The notes beneath the pieces are model-generated. The model was not told the origin of the DNA. It saw nothing but the letters and a program-made list of their open reading frames with translations, and searched no databases. From contig CAIWVT010000563.1 of NCBI GenBank assembly GCA_903916135.1, positions 1 to 21,787 on the forward strand: 21,787 nucleotides of DNA, read 5' to 3'. The translations under genes were made by a program, and so were the position numbers. This DNA is from an uncultured bacterium. GTDB taxonomy: Bacteria; Bacteroidota; Bacteroidia; Bacteroidales; CAIWKO01. Below, one piece after another: positions 14,786-21,786 of this stretch. Position 1 is the stretch's first letter, and each line of letters opens with the position of its first letter.

Positions 14786-17746
14786 ATGAAATCTATCACA
14801 AAAAAACTTTTAGAATTTAATTCATGGGATACGTTTTTCTCCTATGCAAATTCCCTTTCAGCAAATGAAAAGGGACATGTTTTCGAGAGTTTAACTCAAC
14901 TCATACTTACTACAAAACCTGAATATAGTTCTATTCTAAAGAATGTCTGGCTTCATAATGAGAACATCCCAAAAGAAATAAGAGAGAAACTCAATCTGCC
15001 TAATACAGATGAAGGGATTGACATAGTTGCAGAAACATTTAGTGGTGAGTATTGGGCAATTCAATGCAAATTTAAAGGACAAAATCAACCACCTAACTAT
15101 AAAGAACTTTCAACATTTGGAAATCTTGCCAACAACTATTGCAAAAACATTTCTCTTGCATTGCTGGTGCATACAGGTGAAAAAGGAGTAAGAAAAAAGA
15201 AACTATTAGGTGAAAACTATACTGAAATAGGACTGGATTTTTGGCTTGGATTAACCAGAGAGGATTGGACAAATATCCATAGGAAGTTAAAAGGGCAATC
15301 CGTTAGACCGCTACCAAAAACTCCAAGACCACATCAGAAGAAAGCTATTCATGAAGCTAAGAAACATTACATCTATGATGCTGCAACTAGAGGGCGATTG
15401 ATTATGCCATGCGGTACAGGAAAAAGTTTGACTGCATTTTGGATTGCTCAGCAATTGGGAGCCAAAACAATAGTTGTAGCAGTACCCAGCCTGGCATTAA
15501 TCAAACAAACTCTTGGGGATTGGACAAGGGAGTTCCTTGCCCACAAAGAAGAACCCAGACCTGAATGGTTGGTGATATGTAGCGATGATTCTACAGCTAA
15601 TCTGGAAAAAGATGAATTTGTATCAGATACGTATTCGATGGGAATTCCGACCACGACTGATGTTTTGGCAATAAGTTCTTTTTTATCTCAAAATTATGAA
15701 GGTAGAAAAGTAGTTTTTACTACTTATCAGAGTAGCGACAAACTGGCACAGGCTTCAAGGGAAAGTGGAATTACATTTGATTTGGCTATTCTTGACGAGG
15801 CTCATAAAACGGTGGGTGTGAAATCAAAAACATTTGGCACATTGCTTTCTGACAAAAACATAAAAATTGGGAAGCGTATTTTTATGACTGCCACCGAAAG
15901 AGTGATACGAGGCAATGAAGATGAAGTGTATAGCATGGACGACGACGAAATCTATGGAGACATGTTTTACCAACTCAGTTTCAAAGATGCCATTCATTCC
16001 GAACCGCCCATTATCAGCGATTACAAGGTGCTTACTATCAGTGTGACCAATGAAGAGATAAAGCAACTGATCGCCAAAAATAAATTAATATCCGACAAAG
16101 ACACCAAAATTGAGGAACAGGATGCACAATCTTTTGCAGCAGCCATTGCATTGCGGAAAGCCACAGAAAAGTATGGTATCAAACACGCCATATCTTTTCA
16201 CAGAAGCATTAAGAGTGCTGATGATTTTTCGGAGTTGAATAAGAAATTAAATCAGGAGGGTTTTGATGATATACAGCTTTCATGCAGCCATATTTCAAGC
16301 AAGAAATCTGCAGGAGAAAGAGCCATGCTTTTACAAGATTTTGCCAATGAACCATTGGCTTTGATGACCAATGCCCGATGTCTGACCGAAGGAGTGGATG
16401 TGCCTGCTATTGATTGTGTGTTGTTTGCCGACCCCAAGCAAAGCACCATAGATATTGTGCAGGCAACCGGCAGGGCATTGCGACCCTTTGCAGGCAAACA
16501 GTATGGCTATATTATGTTGCCTCTTATTGTACCCGATGATGTAAGCCTTGAGGAGTTTACCGAATCCACACCCTTTAAACAAGTAGCCAGAATAATAGCT
16601 GCCCTTTCAACACAAGACGAAGGTATTGCAGAAGAATTCAGGATTACAAAAGAAGGTAGGACTAACGGAGGTAGAAAAATAGTAATTGATGGAACAATTC
16701 CTTTGGGAATGAATTTAGATTTAAGCAGTTTTGCCGGTTCTATAAATGCTAAGATATGGGAAAGGGTTGCGAAGGTAAATTGGAGGACTTTTGAAGAGGC
16801 AAAAAAGTTTGTTAATCAATTAAGGTTAAAAAGTAGTACAGAATGGAGAAATTATATTATCTCTGAAAAAAAACCTCATGATATACCCTCTGCTCCTGAA
16901 ATAATTTACAAGCATAAAGGTTGGATTGGTTATGGGGATTGGATTGGTACTGGCGCAATTGCCAATTTCCTTAAAGAATACCTATCATTTAAAGAAGCAA
17001 GAATATTTGTACATGGTCTAAACTTTAGGAATAATCATAGTTGGAGGAAATATTGTAAATCTGGTATAAAACCAGATGATATTCCAGCCAATCCAGATCG
17101 AACATATGGTAAAGAATGGGTTAGTTGGGGAGATTGGCTAGGAACTGAAGTTATTGCTTTCGCTCTTAGAGATTATTGTTCTTTTGATAAAGCTAAAGCT
17201 TTTGTTCATAAACTAAAACTTAAAAATGTCAATGAATGGGAACTTTACTGTAAATCAGAAAAAAAGCCTAAATTTATTTCTAGTTCACCTCATGTAACAT
17301 ACAAAAATAAAGGCTGGGTAGGTTATGGAGACTGGTTGGGAAATGGTGTAATTGCTTACCACCTAAGAGAATTTAACTCTTTTAATGAGGCGAAGGCAAT
17401 TGTACAAGGATTAAAACTTAGAAGTTTTGGTGAATGGATGATATACTGTAAGTCTGGAAAAAAACCTCATACTATACCAAGCAATCCAAATAAAATATAT
17501 AAAGAAAATTGGATTAGTTGGGGCGACTGGTTGGGGACAGGCACAATCTCATTTTACAATAGAGACTATCGTAATTTTGAAGAAGCCAAATATTTCGTAC
17601 ACAAATTAAATCTTAAAAGTGGTAAAGAATGGAATGAGTACTGTAAATCTGGTGAAAAGCCAGATGATATACCAGCCGCTCCCAATAATACATATAAGAA
17701 TAAAGGTTGGGCAGGAATTAAAGATTGGTTGGGAACAGTGAAATAA
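14786..17746 (+). CDS. PD-(D/E)XK nuclease - SF2 helicase - INT_rpt repeat fusion protein
   Basis: The protein has 986 aa. Residues about 1-165 form an Mrr-like restriction nuclease domain with GHVFESL (E34), EGIDIVAE (D79) and WAIQCKFK (Q93, K95). About 185-620 is a superfamily 2 helicase: Walker A MPCGTGKS (207-214), DEAH (337-340), TAT (368-370), a helicase C domain with TEGVDVPAID, and motif VI QATGRALRP (559-567). From 668 to the end are five repeats of about 65 aa (starting near 668, 733, 798, 864 and 929). Each has a pattern like SFxEAKxFVHxLxLKSxxEW..YCKSGxKPDDIPxxPxxxYKxxGWxxWGDWLGTG, which I recognise as the phage-integrase repeat unit (INT_rpt) also found at the ends of some helicases. 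All catalytic motifs look intact, so an ATP-driven DNA-cleaving enzyme is expected. The nuclease/helicase order is that of type ISP restriction enzymes, but the methyltransferase part is absent. The repeat section appears more AT-rich than the helicase core. Confidence 0.88.
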   Translation: MKSITKKLLEFNSWDTFFSYANSLSANEKGHVFESLTQLILTTKPEYSSILKNVWLHNENIPKEIREKLNLPNTDEGIDIVAETFSGEYWAIQCKFKGQNQPPNYKELSTFGNLANNYCKNISLALLVHTGEKGVRKKKLLGENYTEIGLDFWLGLTREDWTNIHRKLKGQSVRPLPKTPRPHQKKAIHEAKKHYIYDAATRGRLIMPCGTGKSLTAFWIAQQLGAKTIVVAVPSLALIKQTLGDWTREFLAHKEEPRPEWLVICSDDSTANLEKDEFVSDTYSMGIPTTTDVLAISSFLSQNYEGRKVVFTTYQSSDKLAQASRESGITFDLAILDEAHKTVGVKSKTFGTLLSDKNIKIGKRIFMTATERVIRGNEDEVYSMDDDEIYGDMFYQLSFKDAIHSEPPIISDYKVLTISVTNEEIKQLIAKNKLISDKDTKIEEQDAQSFAAAIALRKATEKYGIKHAISFHRSIKSADDFSELNKKLNQEGFDDIQLSCSHISSKKSAGERAMLLQDFANEPLALMTNARCLTEGVDVPAIDCVLFADPKQSTIDIVQATGRALRPFAGKQYGYIMLPLIVPDDVSLEEFTESTPFKQVARIIAALSTQDEGIAEEFRITKEGRTNGGRKIVIDGTIPLGMNLDLSSFAGSINAKIWERVAKVNWRTFEEAKKFVNQLRLKSSTEWRNYIISEKKPHDIPSAPEIIYKHKGWIGYGDWIGTGAIANFLKEYLSFKEARIFVHGLNFRNNHSWRKYCKSGIKPDDIPANPDRTYGKEWVSWGDWLGTEVIAFALRDYCSFDKAKAFVHKLKLKNVNEWELYCKSEKKPKFISSSPHVTYKNKGWVGYGDWLGNGVIAYHLREFNSFNEAKAIVQGLKLRSFGEWMIYCKSGKKPHTIPSNPNKIYKENWISWGDWLGTGTISFYNRDYRNFEEAKYFVHKLNLKSGKEWNEYCKSGEKPDDIPAAPNNTYKNKGWAGIKDWLGTVK

Positions 17747-17756
17747 ATAAAAAGAA

Positions 17757-18947
17757 ATGGATCACTTATTAAACAAAAACATGAATAATGACAATGATTT
17801 TGAAAAATGGATAGTAGATAAGTTCAATCAGAATATCTATTCCTTCGAGGAATGGCAAAGTGATAACCTTGTGAACGATATATATGCCAATACAGAATTA
17901 GTCTCTAAATTTAAGATTTGTTGCAGCATGAATACAGGGGAAAGTAAATGCTTTGCTATAGTATGTGTATGGCTGGAAAATTTTAATAACGGTTATATTA
18001 CATGGGCTAAAGAATACCTAATTAACGGTTTCAATGGATATGCAGAGAAACTAAATTTTCCTGTGTATATTTTACTTGGCATTGACGGTTATCCGTCAGA
18101 TCCGCTTCGATTCTTTATTATTCCTTTAAATAAAATCTCAACATGTTATTTTGATGAAAATGAATTGGATTCTTTTAGTCAAAATTATTTAAATAAGGAG
18201 TTTTCATTTGATTTTAAAACTAATATACTTTCAATGGAAACTCCCGCAGTGTTTGACTGGGCGATTTATATTGACATTGAAGGTTTTTCAGATAAATATA
18301 AACAGGATAGAAATCTTGCTAAAAAGTCTGTAATAAAACTTACGGAATTAATATGCGAAGTTGCAAAAAAAAATGATTATCTTAAAATAACTCAATTTGG
18401 TTCAGATGGTTTCCTTATTATTCAAAAAGGGATTTACTTTGGATATATTGATTCTGCAATTGAAATTGCTGCATTTTTAATGCAAAACATGCTATTTAAT
18501 GGATTTGCTACAAAATCAAAGATATCTTCTGGAGTGCTTGATGATATTACAAATGATTACCCAGATTACATTAAAAATGAACTTGGATATGCAAATACTA
18601 TAGCAATTGGAAACTCGTTGATACGTTTAACACCATTTATTGGCGATTCTATAATAAACTCGTACACTCTTAATTGTGCTCGAGGTCCTTTAATGGTTTT
18701 AGACAAAACCCTTAATATTAATTCATGTATAAGTACAGCAATAAAGAAGCTTTTCTACGACATCGGGCAAGATAAATTAAATTATGTTAAATGGTTGGGC
18801 ATTCTACCCCATGATATACTCGATGATAAAATTGCAAACAATAGAAGTGGCTTGATATCTAAAATGAAAGAATATCTTGCCAATAATGAATTGAAGGATG
18901 ATTGGAAAAAAAATGCTGAAACCTTGTTATGGACAGAATCCAATTAA
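17757..18947 (+). CDS. class III nucleotide-cyclase-like protein with degenerate nuclease-like N-terminus
   Basis: This 396-aa protein starts 10 nt after the stop of the fusion helicase, so the two form an operon. Residues about 14-140 (FEKWIVDKFN...EEWQSDN...KCFAIVCVWLEN...WAKEY...VYILLGIDGYPSDPLRFFIIPL) resemble a restriction-type PD-(D/E)XK fold. The usual ECK strand is here VCV (V69, V71) and the PD site reads TE (E47), so the nuclease is probably dead. Residues about 165-330 resemble a class III adenylate/guanylate cyclase: WAIYIDIEGFS with D173, and TQFGSDGFLII with D217. The spacing of 44 residues equals that of the two metal aspartates in characterised class III cyclases. The end (GDSIINSYTLNCARGPLMVLD) is where the transition-state Asn/Arg pair usually lies, but the normal NxxxR spacing is not clear, so activity and substrate are uncertain. 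It is soluble, with no membrane segment. Possible role: second-messenger production in defence, as in Pycsar; no effector is recognised nearby. Confidence 0.6.
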   Translation: MDHLLNKNMNNDNDFEKWIVDKFNQNIYSFEEWQSDNLVNDIYANTELVSKFKICCSMNTGESKCFAIVCVWLENFNNGYITWAKEYLINGFNGYAEKLNFPVYILLGIDGYPSDPLRFFIIPLNKISTCYFDENELDSFSQNYLNKEFSFDFKTNILSMETPAVFDWAIYIDIEGFSDKYKQDRNLAKKSVIKLTELICEVAKKNDYLKITQFGSDGFLIIQKGIYFGYIDSAIEIAAFLMQNMLFNGFATKSKISSGVLDDITNDYPDYIKNELGYANTIAIGNSLIRLTPFIGDSIINSYTLNCARGPLMVLDKTLNINSCISTAIKKLFYDIGQDKLNYVKWLGILPHDILDDKIANNRSGLISKMKEYLANNELKDDWKKNAETLLWTESN

Positions 18948-18950
18948 GGT

Positions 18951-19229
18951 TCCAATATAATTCGGACCAATACCATCGAAAACATCCCCGCGAAAGCCTA
19001 CGAATATGTGGTCAATGGCAAATCCGCCATCGAATGGATTATGGAACGCTACCAAATCACCACCCACAAAGAAAGCGGCATCCGCAACAACCCCAACGAT
19101 TGGGCAGCCGAAGTCGGCAACCCACGTTATATATTAGATTTGTTGCTGAGCATCATTAATGTGAGTGTTCAGACGGTGGAGATAATAGAAACATTACCCA
19201 AAGTAAATTTTGAAGAAAACATAAATTAA
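18951..19229 (+). pseudogene. orphan C-terminus of a type ISP-like restriction/helicase protein
   Basis: In frame after the stop of the cyclase gene, the reading continues NTIENIPAKAYEYVVNGKSA, then IEWIMERYQITTHKESG, NDWAAEVGNPRYILDLLLS, to a TAA at 19227-19229. This is the characteristic end of large predicted helicase/type ISP restriction-modification proteins. Only about 90 codons remain, with no ATG and no plausible start, although a GTG at 19008 is open. It looks less AT-rich than the cyclase gene. The simplest reading is that the helicase-repeat end and the cyclase gene replaced the middle of an older ISP-type gene, leaving its tail. It could also be a separately expressed fragment, which seems unlikely. 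Confidence 0.65.
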
Positions 19230-19249
19230 TAACTTAAAACTTAATTAGT

Positions 19250-19504
19250 ATGAAAACACGTTATGTAACCGTAAAGTATCCTATTGATGCTGAAGAAGGA
19301 ACAACAATCACCGATGTAAACCATTTTGAAAATTGGTTTGACACTTGTAACGAAGATTTTCCATTTAATGGAAATGATAGTTTGGAAGAGGATGAAACAT
19401 TATCAAGAGAGCAATATAATGATAATTTGGAACCAATTGCAGTCAATGTAATTGACAAATTCCTAGTTCTCACGTATGCTTTTAATGTAAAAGAAAGCGA
19501 ATAG
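19250..19504 (+). CDS. small acidic hypothetical protein
   Basis: This 84-aa, strongly acidic protein (MKTRYVTVKYPIDAEEGTTI, then NEDFPFNGNDSLEEDETLSR) has no signal peptide, membrane segment or recognised motif. It begins 20 nt after the end of the ISP-like remnant, so it may be co-transcribed with the upstream genes. The low isoelectric point could suit a DNA mimic or a regulator of a DNA-binding partner, but nothing in the sequence proves it. It could also be a bystander left by the rearrangement. Confidence 0.55.
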   Translation: MKTRYVTVKYPIDAEEGTTITDVNHFENWFDTCNEDFPFNGNDSLEEDETLSREQYNDNLEPIAVNVIDKFLVLTYAFNVKESE

Positions 19505-19520
19505 GGCTTTCATTTTTCTC

Positions 19521-19576
19521 TGTTCGGCGGCAGGCTATGCCTCCGTCGCTTAATCCTTTAAGGCTTTTGCCTAAAA
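19521..19576 (-). repeat. dispersed 50-bp repeat copy
   Basis: GTTCGGCGGCAGGCTATGCC, then TCCGTCGCTTAATCCTTTAAGGC, is the reverse orientation of the copies near 13.1-13.9 kb. Between it and the transposase there are also CCCCTTCGGGG and ATCCCTTCGGGAT hairpins (about 19602-19667). Confidence 0.6.
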
Positions 19577-19672
19577 CCCTGAATGGGTGATATTATTTAT
19601 GTCACCCCTTCGGGGTTCGTGATAGCCGTTGTATTCGTATTATAATACTGTCATCCCTTCGGGATTAAAAAA

Positions 19673-19720
19673 CCCGTTCGGCGGTAGGCTATGCCTCCTT
19701 CGCTACTATCCTGAGGGTTA
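19673..19720 (-). repeat. dispersed 50-bp repeat copy
   Basis: CCGTTCGGCGGTAGGCTATG, then CTCCTTCGCTACTATCCTGA. It has the same orientation as the copy at 19521 and lies 150 bp from it. Confidence 0.6.
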
Positions 19721-19841
19721 AGTTTGAATACTATAGCATAGCCCTGTAAGGGCGATATATACTAACACAGGGTGTAAGCCCTGTGCTATTATAATGAACG
19801 AAAAAAACACAGCCCTGAAAGGGCGTAATACATATATAACC

Positions 19842-20294
19842 ATGGGACAATCATTAGTAAAAAATTATCTACACATCGTATTCAGTACAAAACATCGCCA
19901 AAACTTGATAACAGAACCTATAGAAAACGAGCTTCACGCATATTTAGGTGGTATCTGTAATAATCTGGAATGTCATTCTATCAAAATAGGTGGCACCACA
20001 GATCATGTCCATATTCTGTGCATGCTCTCGAAAAAGATAGCTTTGATGAAACTGTTGGAAGAAGTGAAATCGTATTCTTCAAAATGGATAAAAACCAAAG
20101 GAGAGGAATACAACATTTTCTATTGGCAGGATGGCTATGGTGCCTTCTCCGTAAATCCTACCGAAATCGAAGTGGTTATCAAGTATATCAATAATCAAAA
20201 GGAGCATCATAACCATAAGACTTTTCAGGAGGAGTACAGGGCATTTCTTAAAAAGTATAATGTGGAATATGATGAGAGATATGTATGGGACTGA
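19842..20294 (+). CDS. REP-associated tyrosine transposase (IS200-like TnpA, HUH/Y1)
   Basis: This 150-aa protein uses the ATG at 19842 (MGQSLVKNYLHIVFSTKHRQ). An ATG at 19794 would run through the REP hairpin and is rejected. The HUH motif is DHVHIL (H55, H57). The single catalytic tyrosine is Y115 in KYINNQKEHH, with Q119 on the same helix. This is the Y1 HUH fold that nicks single-stranded hairpin DNA and joins through phosphotyrosine. The length is normal for the family and both catalytic motifs are intact, so the enzyme may be active. The flanking REP hairpins are its likely substrate. RAYTs are usually domesticated, single-copy genes that spread REPs rather than transposing themselves. 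Confidence 0.92.
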   Translation: MGQSLVKNYLHIVFSTKHRQNLITEPIENELHAYLGGICNNLECHSIKIGGTTDHVHILCMLSKKIALMKLLEEVKSYSSKWIKTKGEEYNIFYWQDGYGAFSVNPTEIEVVIKYINNQKEHHNHKTFQEEYRAFLKKYNVEYDERYVWD

Positions 20295-20329
20295 TTCTGT
20301 ACGAACATCTGCTTCATTTCTTATATTAC

Positions 20330-20414
20330 GCCCTTTCAGGGCTGATGAGTTCGTAGATGTGACATTAACTGCAGGGCTTCACCCTGCGTTAGTGTATAAT
20401 GCCCTTTCAGGGCT
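20330..20414 (+). repeat. 85-bp REP unit, copy 1
   Basis: From GCCCTTTCAGGGCTGATGAG to TAATGCCCTTTCAGGGCT. It is repeated with one mismatch at 21417-21501, 1087 bp away. Confidence 0.85.
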
Positions 20415-20471
20415 AAAAGGACAGAGAGAGGGCTGGAACCCGTTGGCTTGAAGCTATAGTCCGCCAAAGCA

Positions 20472-20510
20472 TCCCGTTCGGCGACAAACTCTGCCTGTCC
20501 TATTATTAAA
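20472..20510 (-). repeat. dispersed 50-bp repeat, degenerate copy
   Basis: CCCGTTCGGCGACAAACTCT, then GCCTGTCCTA. It is the only other recognisable item between the REP unit and the zinc-ribbon gene. Confidence 0.45.
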
Positions 20511-20563
20511 TCCCGTTTAAAAAATATAAAAAAGAAAAAGAAAATCACTAAAAAAATTAAGCC

Positions 20564-21229
20564 ATGAATTATTTACCGGAATACTCAACTCCTCTAACCC
20601 GCGAAACTTTAGAACTGATAAAATACCATAAACGGTGCATTATGGATTTGGAGCAATCAGGATTTGCTGATCCTGAAGCAAAACAAAAATTAAAATTTTT
20701 GGATGAGTTTAAGGAAAACATACATTTTTATCTTGACGGTATCAAAGCTATAGAAGATAGTGAAACAAAAAAACAGGCTAAACTTTTAAAATTTCGCAAA
20801 ATTGCTGAATGTGAAGTATGTAATGCCATGCAACCGGTTACAATTGTAAGAGAAGAAAAAAACGAAAAGCTGAATGTCATGTGCGATATTGTAGTATGTG
20901 ATGTTTGTAAAACGGAGTTCCTTAACATCATGCCCAATAACTTCCACGACCGCATTATTTTTTACGAATATCTAATCAAAATTTTAAGTCCGGTGATAGA
21001 AAAAGAAAGCAAAAAAAAGAAACTCAGCCCTGATATAAAAGGCTTTATTCTTATAGTTGCAGAAGGTAAAAGTTACATTGCAGCACAATTGGAGATAGAA
21101 AGGAAAGAAAATAGAATGAAACAGGCAATTGAGGATATGACTAAATCTATAGAAGGTACTTATGATCGTTTATTATTGGCAAAAATAAGTGGACTGAACA
21201 GAGATGATTTGCAATCATTTGTAAATTGA
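20564..21229 (+). CDS. hypothetical zinc-ribbon/coiled-coil protein
   Basis: This 221-aa cytoplasmic protein has no signal peptide or membrane helix. Residues about 13-80 are charged and helical (LELIKYHKRCIMDLEQSGF, then KKQAKLLKFRKIAECEVC). A zinc ribbon follows with knuckles CEVC (C83, C86) and CDVC (C112, C115), plus an extra C107. After about residue 120 comes another long charged helical part (FYEYLIKILSPVIEKESKKK, IERKENRMKQAIEDMTKS). I do not recognise the family. A DNA- or RNA-associated role is possible because of the ribbon. The gene is alone on the plus strand and lies between the two 85-bp REP unit copies. Confidence 0.7.
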   Translation: MNYLPEYSTPLTRETLELIKYHKRCIMDLEQSGFADPEAKQKLKFLDEFKENIHFYLDGIKAIEDSETKKQAKLLKFRKIAECEVCNAMQPVTIVREEKNEKLNVMCDIVVCDVCKTEFLNIMPNNFHDRIIFYEYLIKILSPVIEKESKKKKLSPDIKGFILIVAEGKSYIAAQLEIERKENRMKQAIEDMTKSIEGTYDRLLLAKISGLNRDDLQSFVN

Positions 21230-21255
21230 TATCAAGTTCGGCGCTAACCTCCGTT
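21230..21255. repeat. truncated dispersed repeat end
   Basis: AGTTCGGCGCTAACCTCCGT resembles the GTTCGGCGGTAGGCT end of the 50-bp repeat. It is very short and degraded. Confidence 0.3.
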
Positions 21256-21364
21256 GTTCGAAGTTTGCAACTTCGAACCAAGTAAAAAGTAGTTTGCAAC
21301 TACTTTGTTGCCATGTAGTTTTGCAAACTACAAATTAATGAATGCGAAGTTGCAAACTTCGCAT
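21256..21364. repeat. row of four hairpins with common AGTTTGCAACT core
   Basis: Hairpin 1, 21256-21278: arms GTTCGAAGTT/AACTTCGAAC, loop TGC. Hairpin 2, 21286-21306: AAAGTAGTT/AACTACTTT, loop TGC. Hairpin 3, 21314-21332: TGTAGTTT/AAACTACA, loop TGC. Hairpin 4, 21342-21364: ATGCGAAGTT/AACTTCGCAT, loop GCA, i.e. the reverse orientation. All stems are perfect though their outer bases differ. Confidence 0.9.
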
Positions 21365-21416
21365 AACAGATTCTGTACTATATCGCGCAGGGCTTCACAC
21401 TGGACTAATGTATGGC

Positions 21417-21501
21417 GCCCTTTCATGGCTGATGAGTTCGTAGATGTGACATTAACTGCAGGGCTTCACCCTGCGTTAGTGTATAATGCCCTTTCAGGGC
21501 T
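21417..21501 (+). repeat. 85-bp REP unit, copy 2
   Basis: Same as 20330-20414 except for one base (CATGGCT in place of CAGGGCT) in the first hairpin. A further partial REP (GCGCAGGGCTTCACACTGG) lies just before it at about 21386. Confidence 0.85.
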
Positions 21502-21510
21502 GAAGAGTTC

Positions 21511-21575
21511 TCGTTCGGCGGTACGCTCTGCCGCTGTTGCGTCCATCTTTATAAGCTTTTGTCTAATTCTTTGTT
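21511..21575 (-). repeat. dispersed 50-bp repeat copy
   Basis: TCGTTCGGCGGTACGCTCTG, then CCGCTGTTGCGTCCATCTTTATAAGCTTTTG. It has the orientation of the copies at 19521 and 19673. Confidence 0.5.
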
Positions 21576-21642
21576 TACATCGCCGATTAGCCTGTTTAGC
21601 TCGTTGTACAGTCTAATATTTCGTTTTTAATACAAAATTTAG

Positions 21643-21786
21643 TTAAATTATATCTGCGCAAGGGCAGTTCACATGCAAAAAAGCCGTTTGCCGCGCCGCG
21701 GTTTGAAGCAGCATGAAGCCATTGTCTTCCACGGGCATTTTCCAGAAATAAGTGTGGGCAGAACCGGAAACTGTGTTGAAATCGCC
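21643..21786 (-). CDS. C-terminal end of a minus-strand gene, partial
   Basis: On the minus strand the last 47 codons before a TAA (21643-21645) read GDFNTVSGSAHTYFWKMP, then VEDNGFMLLQTAARQTAFLH, VNCPCADII. The GC-rich coding region changes abruptly to AT-rich sequence after the stop, as at a real gene end. The product is not recognised, and the CPC near the end is the only motif visible. A second minus-strand frame is also open here but has a less protein-like composition. The start lies beyond the window. Confidence 0.5.
   Translation of the reverse strand, partial: GDFNTVSGSAHTYFWKMPVEDNGFMLLQTAARQTAFLHVNCPCADII

Larger units (their letters stand above)
19739..20414 (+). mobile_element. 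RAYT transposase unit bracketed by mirror-image REP hairpins
   Basis: Left flank: GCCCTGTAAGGGCG, CACAGGGTGTAAGCCCTGTG, GCCCTGAAAGGGCG. Right flank: CGCCCTTTCAGGGC, GCAGGGCTTCACCCTGC, GCCCTTTCAGGGCT. The two sides are inverse complements. The innermost pair (ending 19832 and beginning about 20323) is identical over about 21 bp, and the outer block 19739-19790 matches the reverse complement of 20366-20414 closely. This is the arrangement expected for a REP-associated tyrosine transposase with its cognate REPs. Confidence 0.8.

Noticed and set aside
14786..19229. Complete type ISP restriction-modification enzyme
   Set aside because: The nuclease and helicase halves and a C-terminal tail are present, but no methyltransferase motifs (such as NPPY/DPAxGTG) were found between them.
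17757..19504. Canonical Pycsar system
   Set aside because: A cyclase-like gene is present, but no TIR or transmembrane effector with a cyclic-nucleotide-binding domain follows, and the cyclase lacks a clear canonical transition-state motif.
19794..19841. Upstream ATG extending the transposase by 16 residues
   Set aside because: The extension translates the innermost REP hairpin; family members start at MGQSLVKNYLH-like sequence, so 19842 is preferred.
21305..21616. 103-codon plus-strand frame
   Set aside because: It is built from hairpins 3 and 4, the REP unit and a dispersed repeat copy; a similar peptide results from the REP copy at 20330, showing that it is repeat-derived.
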